In this document: positions 1 to 10,200 of the stretch, one piece after another
Numbering within the stretch: position 1 is the stretch's first letter
Layout: each line of letters opens with the position of its first letter
NCBI GenBank assembly: GCA_019649035.1
Contig: BMAT01013808.1
Location: forward strand, 85,789-119,651
Direction of reading: 5' to 3'
Length of the DNA stretch: 33,863 nucleotides
Source of the DNA: Elysia marginata
Taxonomy: Eukaryota; Mollusca; Gastropoda; Plakobranchidae
Position numbers and translations under genes: made by a program
Notes under the pieces: generated by a model
What the model was told of the DNA's origin: nothing
What the model saw: the letters and a program-made list of their open reading frames with translations, nothing else
Database searches by the model: none

Positions 1-72
1 GTCATCTGCAAAGTCAAGATCCTCAGCAGCCTTAGAGTAGCTACGCGCTTGATGTTTCTTGATCTGAAGTCT
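1..72 (-). mobile_element. LINE reverse-transcriptase fragment (FADD motif), cut by window edge
   Basis: Read on the minus strand, these 72 bases are 24 open codons ending in AAEDLDFADD. This is the catalytic palm motif (DLDFADD, equivalent to YADD) of non-LTR retrotransposon reverse transcriptases. The rest of the enzyme would lie to the left of base 1. Upstream on the minus strand (73-120) I see no further RT-like sequence, so the piece is probably 5' truncated here or joins a rearranged flank. The motif type suits the same broad LINE group as the C-terminal fragment at 15386-16130, but the two pieces do not overlap in the protein, so common family membership is only inferred. Confidence 0.65.
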
Positions 73-121
73 AGATCTATCAGGCCAAAGAATAATTACG
101 ATCCAATCTAGAGTTAGTTTT

Positions 122-182
122 AGAGCTTGTATAAGTAACAGTGATGACCGTTATATTGATCTCATTGTTACAAACAAGCTCT
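122..182. repeat. Imperfect hairpin, possible solo element end
   Basis: The left arm begins AGAGCTTGTATAAGTAACAG and the right arm ends CATTGTTACAAACAAGCTCT, giving an imperfect 61-bp palindrome. The left arm (CTTGT..A-GTAACAGTGATGAC) resembles the terminal inverted repeat of the elements at 1246-2863, so this may be a relic or minimal derivative of that family. Confidence 0.4.
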
Positions 183-929
183 AAATATAGGGTTAGGTTA
201 GATTATAGTTGTTATGCAGGCCTAACTGCACTTAGAATTTAGTTCATGCCTTCCTTGGTCTAAAATCTAGGCTTATAGTTATGTTAGGCCTTCTCAACAA
301 TTGTGACCCAATCGCATCTTGTATGTAACAATGATATCAATGTAATTGATTTCATTGAGAAACCTCTTTTTAAAATTATTGCGCCTTTGTTGACAAAATC
401 ACAAAATTTAGATGGACAAAGATTTACAGTTAAAAAAAAAAACTAAACCTAAATTAAATTGCTAAATTTAGACACAGAAATAGTATTTTTCAGGAAATAA
501 AAAATGCTGAAGGACAACGTCTCTCTGAGCAGGGAAGGGCATTTATCATATCTAGTTGCAGATGTGCAGACCTTCTCATTTTTATACTACTAAGTAATAC
601 TAGCACATGCATTTTGGGATTTAAAACAAGTTCCATCTAAATGATCTTTCTTCAGGACATAATGCTGGTCATAGGTTTAACTTGGCCAGAATCATTCCAC
701 AAAGTGTTGACAGTGAGAAGTCTTTTTTTTAACGTCCCAGTCAACTTCAAGGTTATATAAGAGACGGTGCTGGGGACAATTGAAAGCCTGCTGCCACACT
801 GTGATATAAGGAGCGCTTGCATACACCAAATCCAGTCACATTATCCTGACACCAGGCCGACCAGACTTAACCCTAAATCCATAACACCAGACACTAAGCT
901 ATGTCATGTTATGTAATTTTGAGCCTATT

Positions 930-946
930 TGTGTGTGTGTGTGTGT
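930..946. repeat. (GT)n microsatellite
   Basis: An uninterrupted run of about eight GT dinucleotides in non-coding flank. Confidence 0.9.
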
Positions 947-1452
947 AAATTAAATTAAATACATGCACTTAATCATGCTTGTATTTTTTTGGTATTGATG
1001 CATGGAGAATGTCATCTACATTTCAGCAAATAAAATTTTTGACGTGGCAAAAAGAAATTTACACCTTTTTGTCTTTGTTATTTTTTGTTGTGTTAATTAC
1101 AAGTCTTACATTGTTATTTTTCTGTCAGTATCCATTGTAATTATTGTGAGACGGCTTGTGTAGTCATGTCCTGATGTTATTTAAATACATCCTGAACTGA
1201 TTATTTGGAGTTAATTGAAAAAAAAAGAGCTGGTGCTACTGAGATCTTGCGCATAACCGTGATGACACAAATAAAGGCGACATACCTCAAATTATTTTGA
1301 AAACTGTAATAAAAGAGTTTTGGTGATTTGAGAGGAATGTCTTAAAAGAAACACATCTATAGGGAGAAAATCTACTTTGTTTTGGTATAAATACATTTTT
1401 CATAATCGTTTCTGTCATCACTGTTATGATGTATAGGACATTCTTGACATCA

Positions 1453-1457
1453 CCCTT
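1453..1457. repeat. Left target-site duplication of the solo LTR
   Basis: CCCTT directly abuts the LTR's TG start and is repeated at 2161-2165 right after its terminal CA. Confidence 0.8.
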
Positions 1458-2160
1458 TGTAACGAAGTTAGACATTGTTTTGGTCTAGTTCCAAAATTAG
1501 CATTTTCATGCTATGTACCGTGTAGACCTAGATTAAGGCTACGCTTGTTTTCTTAATGGAATGTGTTAAGCATTCGTAGTTATAAGTAACTTAAGGATTT
1601 TATAACTCGTTAAAATCTAGAATGATCGCCTATTATTAGTTTTGTAGATCTAGTCTTCTGGATTTATCTAGATTACTATCTTCCGGTTAATTTACATAAT
1701 GACGGGCGACCTATTTTTAACTTGGCTCGCAATTGGGTGTCGCTGCCGTATTAGGCCATGCCTTTCTCACCTTTCTTGTAAAGGGTAGAATTTTCGGGAA
1801 ATTCCCAGATGTGTGTTTTACTTATAAATAGAGCTCGCGTGGTTGTTAAGGGGGAGCGGAGAGAAGACTTAGAAGACGGAGAGGATAGAATACTGGATTA
1901 AGAGAGAGTGAGCAATTTTGAGCAAAAGTTAGATCTACGATTTGTTTATGTTGGACATTGCCAATTGCACTGTTACTATTTTCGACTGCTGTTGGATGTG
2001 AATACTGTTTCGTGTTGATTTCTTCATTTTAAGTTGAATAAACTTATTTTCTACGTTCTTCACACGACTTTTCACGTTTTCAAGATTTTAAAAGAACTCA
2101 CAAGTTTCGCATCAGGAGTTTTATTCGTTTACTCGATTATTATTTCTGGTGTTTGTGACA
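1458..2160. mobile_element. Solo LTR (703 bp) of an LTR retrotransposon
   Basis: The segment starts TGTAACGAAG and ends TTTGTGACA, the TG...CA form of an LTR. It is flanked on both sides by CCCTT (1453-1457 and 2161-2165), a perfect 5-bp target duplication. Inside are a TATAAATA box at 1823-1830 and an AATAAA signal at 2037-2042, in the order expected for U3-R-U5. No internal region is present, so this is a solo LTR left by LTR-LTR recombination. A 5-bp duplication is common for Ty3/Gypsy-type elements, but family is not proven. It is younger than the array it interrupts. Orientation is plus by box order. Confidence 0.82.
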
Positions 2161-2165
2161 CCCTT
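2161..2165. repeat. Right target-site duplication of the solo LTR
   Basis: CCCTT matching the left copy exactly. Joining the flanks through one copy restores alignment to the second array unit. Confidence 0.8.
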
Positions 2166-2332
2166 ATGTTCAAGTAAACATCAGTTTTCTTCAATATTTC
2201 CAATTCATCCTGCTAAATTGCTTTGCCACACTTGTTCTGTTGCTCATCAGTCCCAATCTGATGCACTCAGGATAATGAATTAAGTAGGCCTACCTATTAA
2301 TTCACAAGAATTATAATCAGAATGTCAAAGAT

Positions 2333-2552
2333 CTTGCGCATAACCGTGATGACACAAATAAAGGAAATGTACCTCAAATTATTGTGAAAACTTTAATAAA
2401 AGAGTTTTGGTGGTTTGAGAGGAATTTCATCTTGAAAGAAACACATCTTTAGGGAGAAAATCTACTTTGTTTTGATAAATACATTTTTCATACTTATTTC
2501 TGTCATCACTGTAAGTGTACAAGTCATTCTTGTCATCACTGTTATGTACAAG
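2333..2552. mobile_element. Inverted-repeat element, copy 2 (intact ends)
   Basis: A 220-bp unit. The left end CTTGCGCATAACCGTGATGA (continuing CA) pairs with the right end GTCATCACTGTTATGTACAAG; the two 22-bp ends match at 19 positions. It has no ORF of note. The interior matches copy 1 nearly throughout (AAATAAAGG, TACCTCAAATTATT and the AGGGAGAAAATCTACTTTG block). Confidence 0.75.
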
Positions 2553-2704
2553 TAAACACCAGTTTTCTTCAATATTTCCTTTGCAACCTTCTAAATTGCT
2601 TTGCCACACTTGTTCTGTTGCTCATCAGCCCCAATCTGATGCAGTTAGAATAATGAATTAAGTACCTATGAATCCACAAGAATTATAATCAGTAGGCCCA
2701 TGGT

Positions 2705-2863
2705 CTTGCGCATAACAATGATGACACAAACAATTGTCCCATTCATAGTCCTCAAGACCTCCAATTACTAAACACTTCATATATGACTGAAGTTGAAAAA
2801 GTACTTTTGAAGGTTTTTCTTCCCAGTTATATGTTTGGGTCTGTCATCACTGTTATGTACAAG
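2705..2863. mobile_element. Inverted-repeat element, copy 3 (short, divergent interior)
   Basis: 159 bp with the same left end (CTTGCGCATAACAATGATGA) and right end (GTCATCACTGTTATGTACAAG), but a different and shorter interior. Only the terminal repeats are clearly shared with copies 1 and 2. Confidence 0.65.
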
Positions 2864-3270
2864 AATTAGGCACATCTCTTGGAAAATCATACTATAGAAA
2901 CCAAACAATGCATCCTATAGCTCTGATATTTCAATAATTTAAGCACCATATAACCATCATTAACAGGTGAAAAAAGGAAAACAATTGAGAGAAAATAATT
3001 TTGCTACCCCTCTGACCCTGTTCAGTGTTCCACGTTTTGGCAATTGCTCAGGAACAAACGAAAAAGTGCCAAGTGCTTTAACTCTTACAGCATTTTATTT
3101 TACAATCTTCGTCATATTTTTTCCTACTTTCCACTTGTGCGCAATATATATGCAAGTCTAGGCGGAAAAGAATACTGTTTTCCCAAGAACCACGGGACCC
3201 TGTGCTTATTTTTCTTATGTTGCTTCAAATAGTGTTAAGTTTTAGCAAGTGTAATTCCGACTAAGAAGCT
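2864..3270. other. Intergenic spacer, nothing recognised
   Basis: AT-rich DNA between the repeat array and the candidate promoter. Short plus-strand ORFs (62-64 codons) here have no recognisable motif and overlap one another in different frames. Confidence 0.5.
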
Positions 3271-3460
3271 GGGGTGCGTTCGCGAGAACGATTCTTACGA
3301 TCTTAGCGACCTAGTAATAGTATAGAGACTGGCTCTCTAGTGGCAGACAGTCTCATATCCGCTGTACGATGCAGCAATCCACTATCAGCCAATCAGCGGC
3401 TGTTAGACGACTCGGTGGACTTTGCGGCCACTCAGTGGCTAATGCTTTTATGATTGGGTC
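3271..3460 (+). promoter_or_regulatory. Candidate promoter of the GRDP-like gene
   Basis: A locally GC- and CpG-richer island in AT-rich surroundings, 0.3-0.5 kb upstream of the first coding exon. It contains TCGCGAGAACG (3280-3290), a consensus CCAAT box CCAATCAG at 3389-3396 and an inverted CCAAT (ATTGG) at 3453-3457. Paired CCAAT boxes of this spacing are typical NF-Y sites of TATA-less promoters. Part of the block could instead be a degraded repeat. The transcription start is not determined. Confidence 0.45.
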
Positions 3461-3768
3461 CTAGGCCTTGAATTTGATTAATAACTAAACCAACAATGTT
3501 GGAAAATGAAAATTGAAATAAATATCACAAGCTATGTCTATTTATAATTTAGACTCACAAATCAAATTTTTTAATGATTATAAAGATATGTGGTAGTGGT
3601 GGGGGTGATATTAATTATAATTTAATGATGCACTGCAGTTTCACTTTCTTTTTTTTTTAAATGAAATTAAAATCCCTCCCATGCTTTTAATAGCATTTTT
3701 CTCCTTTTTATATCAGAGATCTGACAATGTTGATCTGACAAGATTGCATTTTCTTTTTATTTTCCCAG

Positions 3769-3971
3769 GCGCTGACTCCTACCCATTCGCTTCATGATAC
3801 AAAATTTTTAATAGCTGTTCCTACCATGGAGGCTAACAGACAGAAAATTAAGAAAGTCCAGCCTTCTGTTGATCTTCTGACAGCCAGCCACAACCATATA
3901 AAATTTCTGGAGGAATGTGACAGGTTGCCAGCACTGAGAGATGAAAACATTTTGCGGCAAGCTCTGTACAG
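3769..3971 (+). CDS. Exon 1 of GRDP-like gene (coding from 3826)
   Basis: Coding runs from the ATG at 3826, in the strong context ACCATGG, to TAC AG|GTCATA at 3971, phase 2. It encodes residues 1-48 (MEANRQKIKK...). The Leu-rich ENILRQALY at its end starts the first GRDP module. A TTTTCCCAG acceptor-like site precedes 3769, implying an upstream 5' UTR exon. The 57 bases 3769-3825 are also open in the same frame, so a more upstream start cannot be excluded. I chose 3826 for its context. Confidence 0.82.
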
Positions 3972-6900
3972 GTCATAAGCACTAAAAAATTATTTCAAAA
4001 CTTAAAAAAATCTTTAATAGGTTGAGCATTCAAAATTTTAGGCAGCCCTCCTCAAGTGAGAGTTGCCTAGTTACAAAAAAAATTGACACATGTATACCTC
4101 CCAATATTTTAGAGCCAGTGTCCAAATATCTCATTATCTGGCATGGGAGCTCAGTCTGGGAGTGGTCATGACCATGGAATGAAAATAATACTTATGTACC
4201 AACCAGTCAGAAACAGACCCCTGCAAGCCATCAGTCAGTGGAAGGTGAAGCAAGCAGGAGGAGGTGGGAAAGGGGAGGGGGTACAGTTACACATTTATGA
4301 TGGCATAGAGTTAACACAGAGGAGGCCTGAGGGGATTTTTTACTCCTTGAAGATGATTAGCTCAGACATGGTCAGTGGGTGACACTTGTTAACTTAAGTT
4401 GCATTACTATACTTTTATTTTTTCAACTTTTGATAAAATTAGTCACAGTTAAGTTTTTTTCTAGATCTTACTACTTGCGAGATAACTATATTATTCGGGC
4501 ACAATTCCTATCTCTACTCACAGAGGATTTTCTGTTGTAACTTTAAAAATTCAGAGACACAAATTTAATGGTAGAGCTTTGCAGTAGTCCATAAACATTC
4601 ACTTTGACTATGTAGACCAAAGTTTACTATTGCACTGGCCACAGACTCTATCTTAAGTAAAACCCACCATTTTGGAGAAGTAGGAAGAGACAGGATTAAG
4701 TTGAAAACTTGATTGTTGCACTTCAAATGTCCAGTAATGTAGTTATGTGTCTGTATATTATGTAAATATTCACATATCTGTGTAACCATATTTGATAATT
4801 GATTTTTTTCCTTTTTGGTTTTTGATTTAACTTTTTTTTAAGATTGCACAGACTTTGTTTGCCTCTTATTGTTTCAATTAAAAAGATGGATAGGTGACAG
4901 TAAGTTTTAGATGTCTTTGAGTCACCTCTTATATTTGATTACCTCTGCAACTTTTTAACTCTCTTCCTGCCTCTTCTATACAAATTTCGATCACCAGTGG
5001 TCAATGACGTCATCAGTGAATAAATTAAGTATTTGCTATTGAATGAAAGCAGAAACTTATTTCCTACGAACAATAAAAACTAAATATACCTTCAAAATTC
5101 AACAGAAACATTTTGATTTAATTTTGCATGGATTTATTAGACCCAAAAATGTTGTTTCCTTGTTACCAGCCTGCAGCCATCTTGAAAATAGTTATAATGG
5201 TAAAAATCATTATTGTCCATTTAAAAAAATGGATTAAAATCAAGAACGAGATTGGCAAAGTTAAAAAATTTGATTTGGACTAAGGTGAAGTGATTTTTTT
5301 CTTTTGATAATGGTTTTTTTTTCTCCGATTTTATGGTGTAACAAGGCTATTTTTTGTAACAAAAGTAGATCAAATTGTGTAACATGATGTGATAAAATAA
5401 TCAAAAACATTTCACATGAAAGCCCATTCATTTGCCATAAAAATAGTATATGACACTTAAGACTCTCAACAGTTGCACTTGCTAAAAGCTGCTATACCAA
5501 AAGTAGACTCTCAGATTTATATTTGACTCCTAAAACAGTAGGGAAGGAAGAGAGTTAAGAAATTGGATATTTTGTACCTTTTACAAAGAATTGTTGAGAA
5601 ATCCAATAACTAAAGAGCTGCACTTTTATAACCCCGTGAATATTAAACTACAGACTAATATTTTGGAGGTTACTTAACTCAGCATGAGGTTAGAGTTTTG
5701 AACAACCTTGACATCAAGTTCTTTCATGTTTAGGTTGTAATTAATGTAAACATCCAGGTTTCTAACAGAGCTAGTACTCATATAAACAATGTGTCCAGGA
5801 AGGTGAAATTCTTGTGCTGCATAACTAAAGGTATTTGGTCCTCTTACTAATGTGTAAAAATCTCAATTTATTCATGGTTCACCCTTGGTTTTTTTATGTT
5901 GCTGCTCATGATCCAAATTTTGATCTTTACATGGGTGGGAGAGTGCAGCCGGCATGCCGGCCAATCAAGATTTCAGGACATAGCTTGCCGGCCTACTGTC
6001 ATTCGGGATAAAAAATCGTGCGCTGGTCCGAAGAATAGATAAAAACTTTCGTTTCGTAACCGTGGTTTTCGCAAGTTCGGTTCAAGCCAACTATTTGTTT
6101 CCCGGTTACTTTCGTTAAAACTCAGCAGCCAAAGGGGCATAGATTTATTTATCCTACCTTAAAGGTTGGTTGGAAAAATCAGAGCCGAATTATCGAAGGG
6201 AGAAACGTTTGCGGTAATGACTGATATAAAGAGAAGGGGCTCAGCGCATGTGTAGACATGTGTAGACCCGGCCGGTCAGGTCAAAGGAAGACTGGTACGG
6301 ATGAGTATGATTGAACTGAAAGTGGATTGAAAGCAGTGTTCCCGCGCGATTCATAAATTCTGTTCCCAGAAAACTTCTTGAATTTTACTGTTTGCGAAAA
6401 AGCCGTGGAAAATTGCTAGGATTTGGCACATTATTCGTTCCTTGAATTCATTAACAGGCTGAAAATACCGCTTTCTGCTTCCATTATTTGGTCTCAATTT
6501 CGACAAGTGTCGTTAGTTTCCGGTCTACACATGTCACCTATGCCTAGTTTACTCGATCGGCATCGGTAAAATCCGGGTCTGAGTGCTGGCAACATAGGAA
6601 GGTCATTATTATCCTTGTGCCGTCATCAGGTCATTGCCCCTGTGTACATACATCAAGTAGGCCCTATTTTAGTCAATACCGGCACATGTATTTTTACTTG
6701 TCTGAATATGCGATGGCACCACAAGTTTCCGTGCTTTCAAAGTAAGAACAGCACAAGACTAAAAAGACAGGACAATAACCCACACCTGGCTAATAAATTT
6801 ATGTACATTTGTGTCAACTTTGTTCATTCGACGGCCTAAATGAGTTGCTCAAGCAGTGTGCTTAGAGAGTATTGAAAAATCTCAAGGCTAGAACTACCAT

Positions 6901-7210
6901 TCTACGATGGTAAACTAAGGCCCTCTACTCCCCACCCCCACCCACTCCCTGGATACTCACAAAGAGTGTTCTAATTGTGTGAGCACTAAGTTCACTTCAA
7001 AAACAAAACTATAAACAAGGGTTTGGCAACTTTTTGTTCCGATTTTTTCTAGGCAGAGACTGGTTCTCTATAGATGTGAAAAGCAAATGTGTCAATACAC
7101 CAATCTTTTCTAGGAAAAATATATTAATACGCTAAGTATTGAAACTGAAACTATTACTCATCAAACTGAAATGCCTCTCATTCCCTTCTCTTTTTTAAAG
7201 ATCTTTATTT

Positions 7211-7266
<56 letters not shown>

Positions 7267-10200
7267 ACTCTCTCTCTGTCCATTTTAATATGAAGTAGCT
7301 TAAATATTCTAGAATGAGACTGGCAGATACACTACGGTTTCTTCTATATTTTCAAAATGAGTAATAATTATGTAGAAGAGGAGGGATGGTGGTGTGAAGT
7401 TTAGGGTCTGGAAAATCTCTGGTGTCCTGGACAAAATTTTCCCGATCAACGATATTGCAAGGGGATTACAGCGTTACTGAGATCTAGTACATTTTGTACC
7501 TGACTCTATGTCATTGATGCTTGTGATCAGCGCATAGGGATGAGCATGTAAGCATTCACATGCTAAGAATAAGACAACTGCATAGGAGGGACCCCTGTAT
7601 CAGAAACATAGTGTTGTCCTTTTATGCTGGCAAGGTTCTGATTGTAGAGATACAGACGCCACCTATTTACATTTTTAAATAGTCATTATATTGGTTGATA
7701 AAAATTAAAATGGTCTTACGTCATTTCCATATATACTGAGGAACTAAAGTTCGTTAATGGGGGCACCATATAAATAGAATGGGTGGTTAAGCCTGTCGAT
7801 TTAAAAAATCACTAAATTCCATGGGTAGCTTAATTTACTTTTTGTGAGTTTATCAAGTCAATAAAATCTAGATGAAAGCAAAGAAACCTCCCAATCTGGG
7901 CCTCCTATAAAAATAATGATGATTAGTCTTACTGCAGGTAGTAGGCATACTGAATCTTAATATTATGAATTATGTTTAAACGTAATTCAAGTTAGTCAAA
8001 TGTACCTGTGGTTAGAATCAGATAAAACATCTTGTTTTAAGACAGTTTGTAAAATGTAAGCATTAGGTGTTTCTAAATAGCCAGCACTTTTTGAGATGAA
8101 CCAAAGTTCATTGTAACAAAGATGGTACTTTATTGGAAATGTATGTTAGTTAAACAACACTATCAGTAACAGAATGCTAGAAAAAAGATTCGTACGCCAT
8201 TATAAAACATGAATCTGGTTAATACAGTTGTAGTGCTGGGTAAAATTTTTTGCATCCAATGGTGATATGGACACACTGCTACATATAAAAGATAGATGTA
8301 CCTGAAGATTGCAAAGTGACAATCAAATTGAATCTTGAGTTTGTGAGGCACGCAGACTCTGCAGGCTTTTGTAAGATTGGGGACAAAAAATTGAGCAGCC
8401 TGCAGGCTTTTTGAGTTGTAATGCTCCCACCCATGTCTTTATGATGCAACTTGCTCGCTTTCACAGGTAGCAACAGCTCTAGCCAAAGATATTTTGTTCA
8501 AAGGAAGAAATAGCTGGGCATCATGTGCAGACGTGTAATTTAGATTGGGATGATAATTGATATAAGATCACTGAGGTGTTTAATATTAGATGCATAATGT
8601 GGGACTTAACATAAGGCTCACCAAATCTTAAAATGCTGAATTTTATCTGAAATGTATTAATTTTCTAGAACAGATTTTTGAAGTGGTATTTCAAGCTAGA
8701 TTCAAATCTTACTTAAGCTCCAAAACTTTTTCTTTCTTACACAGGTATCAGCATTTATTTTTGCCGCTGGCTGCCACTCATAAGGATAAAGTACTGGAAG
8801 CCCCGATAGATGTAGCCTGGGTGTGGCATTGTCACATGTTATGTCCTACATCTTACTGTGCCGACTGCGAAAGGGTTTGTACTTTAAGGATAAATCATAA
8901 ATGTTATATACATTTATTTATTTTTAATGAGCAGTTTTCTAATTATGTCTGGCATCCAGAGGGTGTTCGGAGTCTATTTTTTCTTTTTTTTTTCTTCTCC
9001 TAATTATGAAAATTAAATATCTTTCTGCAAAAATATTGATAGTTTCATGGAATTCTTGATGTTTTTTAAGCTAGGGAAAATGTCCTGTTGAAAACAGAAC
9101 ATTGAAGGTGAAAATTGTGACATCCAACTCATCCATCATGGACGTAAGACATATAAACCAGTAATATGTCTGTGATTTTGCGGGTTCATGTAAAGAATGT
9201 AAGAACAGACTCGCCACCAATTTAAAATTCCCTTCTTTTCAACCTCATACTGTGTATCTATTGATCTATAGTGTATTTTGTATTCCCGTTTTTCTCCTTT
9301 TTATCTAAGTCCCCTTACATACCTCTCTCTGTTTTGCTCAGTGTCTACTTCTCTTCTGTCTCTCCTCCCTTACTTTCTCTTAGCCTCAAATGATTTTTAC
9401 TACAAAGCTATCTTGACCTAGATTTTGATCTTGGCAAAATGCTTTGTTGATTGCAGCCTACAACTTTTGAACTGGCAAAGTTTTGCCTCTTGTTACGCTA
9501 AATCCTGGGAGACAATTTAGCCTCACTGTCACTGAGCTTATGGCACAAACCTTTGCTAATTGAGGCATTATATGTATTTTAAATAACGCTATAAAAAACA
9601 CAGTTTCTCTTTGATTTAATTTTAAAATTATCAGATTTTGACGGATGAACTATGTGAGGATGAATTGCTCTACCTATCAATAATAACATTGGCATTTTTC
9701 AGCAACTTTCCAAACCTGTAGCGCTTGAAAAGAGAAAAGCAAGGGTATTAAAAGACTGGCACTAGCTTTTGCCTCTGATATCAAGTGGTATACCCGGTAT
9801 AGATAAAGTTGATTAGCGTAATGACAATTGAATAGTACTTATGTGTAAAAGTAACGTAAAGAGCATTTTTGATGGAGCACCTAATGCACTAAAATTCTCT
9901 CAGTGTTTCGCATGGGTTATCCCACTGGCTATGAAAAACAAAAGTTGCATCAATAGTTGTGACTTTACTCCAAACAAGAGCTATGATTTGTCATTTATTG
10001 AGAGAAATTATGTTATCCCTTGAACCATCAGGAATACTAAATTATACTTGGTGTGATTATGAAACCATTGGACATAATAGAAAAGACAGGGGGGAGGGGA
10101 GTGGGTGATAAATGTTTCTAAAATTGTTCATATATGTAAAAATGTATCAGTTGGGCTTAAAAGTTAGTAAGGTATTCATTCTTTTAATAGGTACAATGGC

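Larger units (their letters stand above)
73..1245. other. Non-coding flank with short repeats
   Basis: AT-rich sequence without a supportable gene. It contains TCTAGATCTA-type palindromic words near 70-80 and 110, the imperfect hairpin at 122-182 and a short GT microsatellite at 930-946. No long open frame or splice-framed ORF is visible on either strand. Confidence 0.6.
1246..2174. mobile_element. Inverted-repeat element, copy 1 (interrupted by LTR)
   Basis: The left terminus CTTGCGCATAACCGTGATGA pairs imperfectly with the right terminus ending TTATGTTCAAG. Removing 1458-2160 and one CCCTT copy leaves about 221 bp, which aligns with copy 2 over its whole length. This shows the LTR landed in the right terminal inverted repeat of an older element. 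No coding capacity. Best described as a MITE-like non-autonomous element; superfamily not identified. Confidence 0.7.
1246..2863. repeat. Three-unit array of a small inverted-repeat element
   Basis: Three units begin at 1246, 2333 and 2705 with CTTGCGCATAAC followed by GTGATGACA-like sequence. After subtracting the 703-bp LTR insertion and its 5-bp duplication, the spacing is about 379 and 372 bp. The DNA between units also matches: 2175-2332 and 2553-2704 share long stretches around 'TTGCTTTGCCACACTTGTTC'. The array therefore arose by tandem duplication of element plus flank rather than by three independent insertions. Confidence 0.8.
3972..8744 (+). other. Intron 1 (4.8 kb)
   Basis: Donor AG|GTCATA, acceptor TTTCTTACACAG. 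It holds the CpG-rich inverted-repeat block near 5930-6610 and a (CT)n tract at 7212-7278. The remaining stretches (3972-5930, 6610-7210, 7280-8744) are AT-rich with no supportable gene. The plus-strand ORF at 4143-4382 is rich in Gly/Gln but lacks splice-site support. Confidence 0.75.

Noticed and set aside
4143-4382. 79-codon plus-strand ORF in intron 1
   Set aside because: No splice sites in phase, no recognisable motif; Gly-rich part comes from a GGAGGTGGGAAAGGGG stretch.
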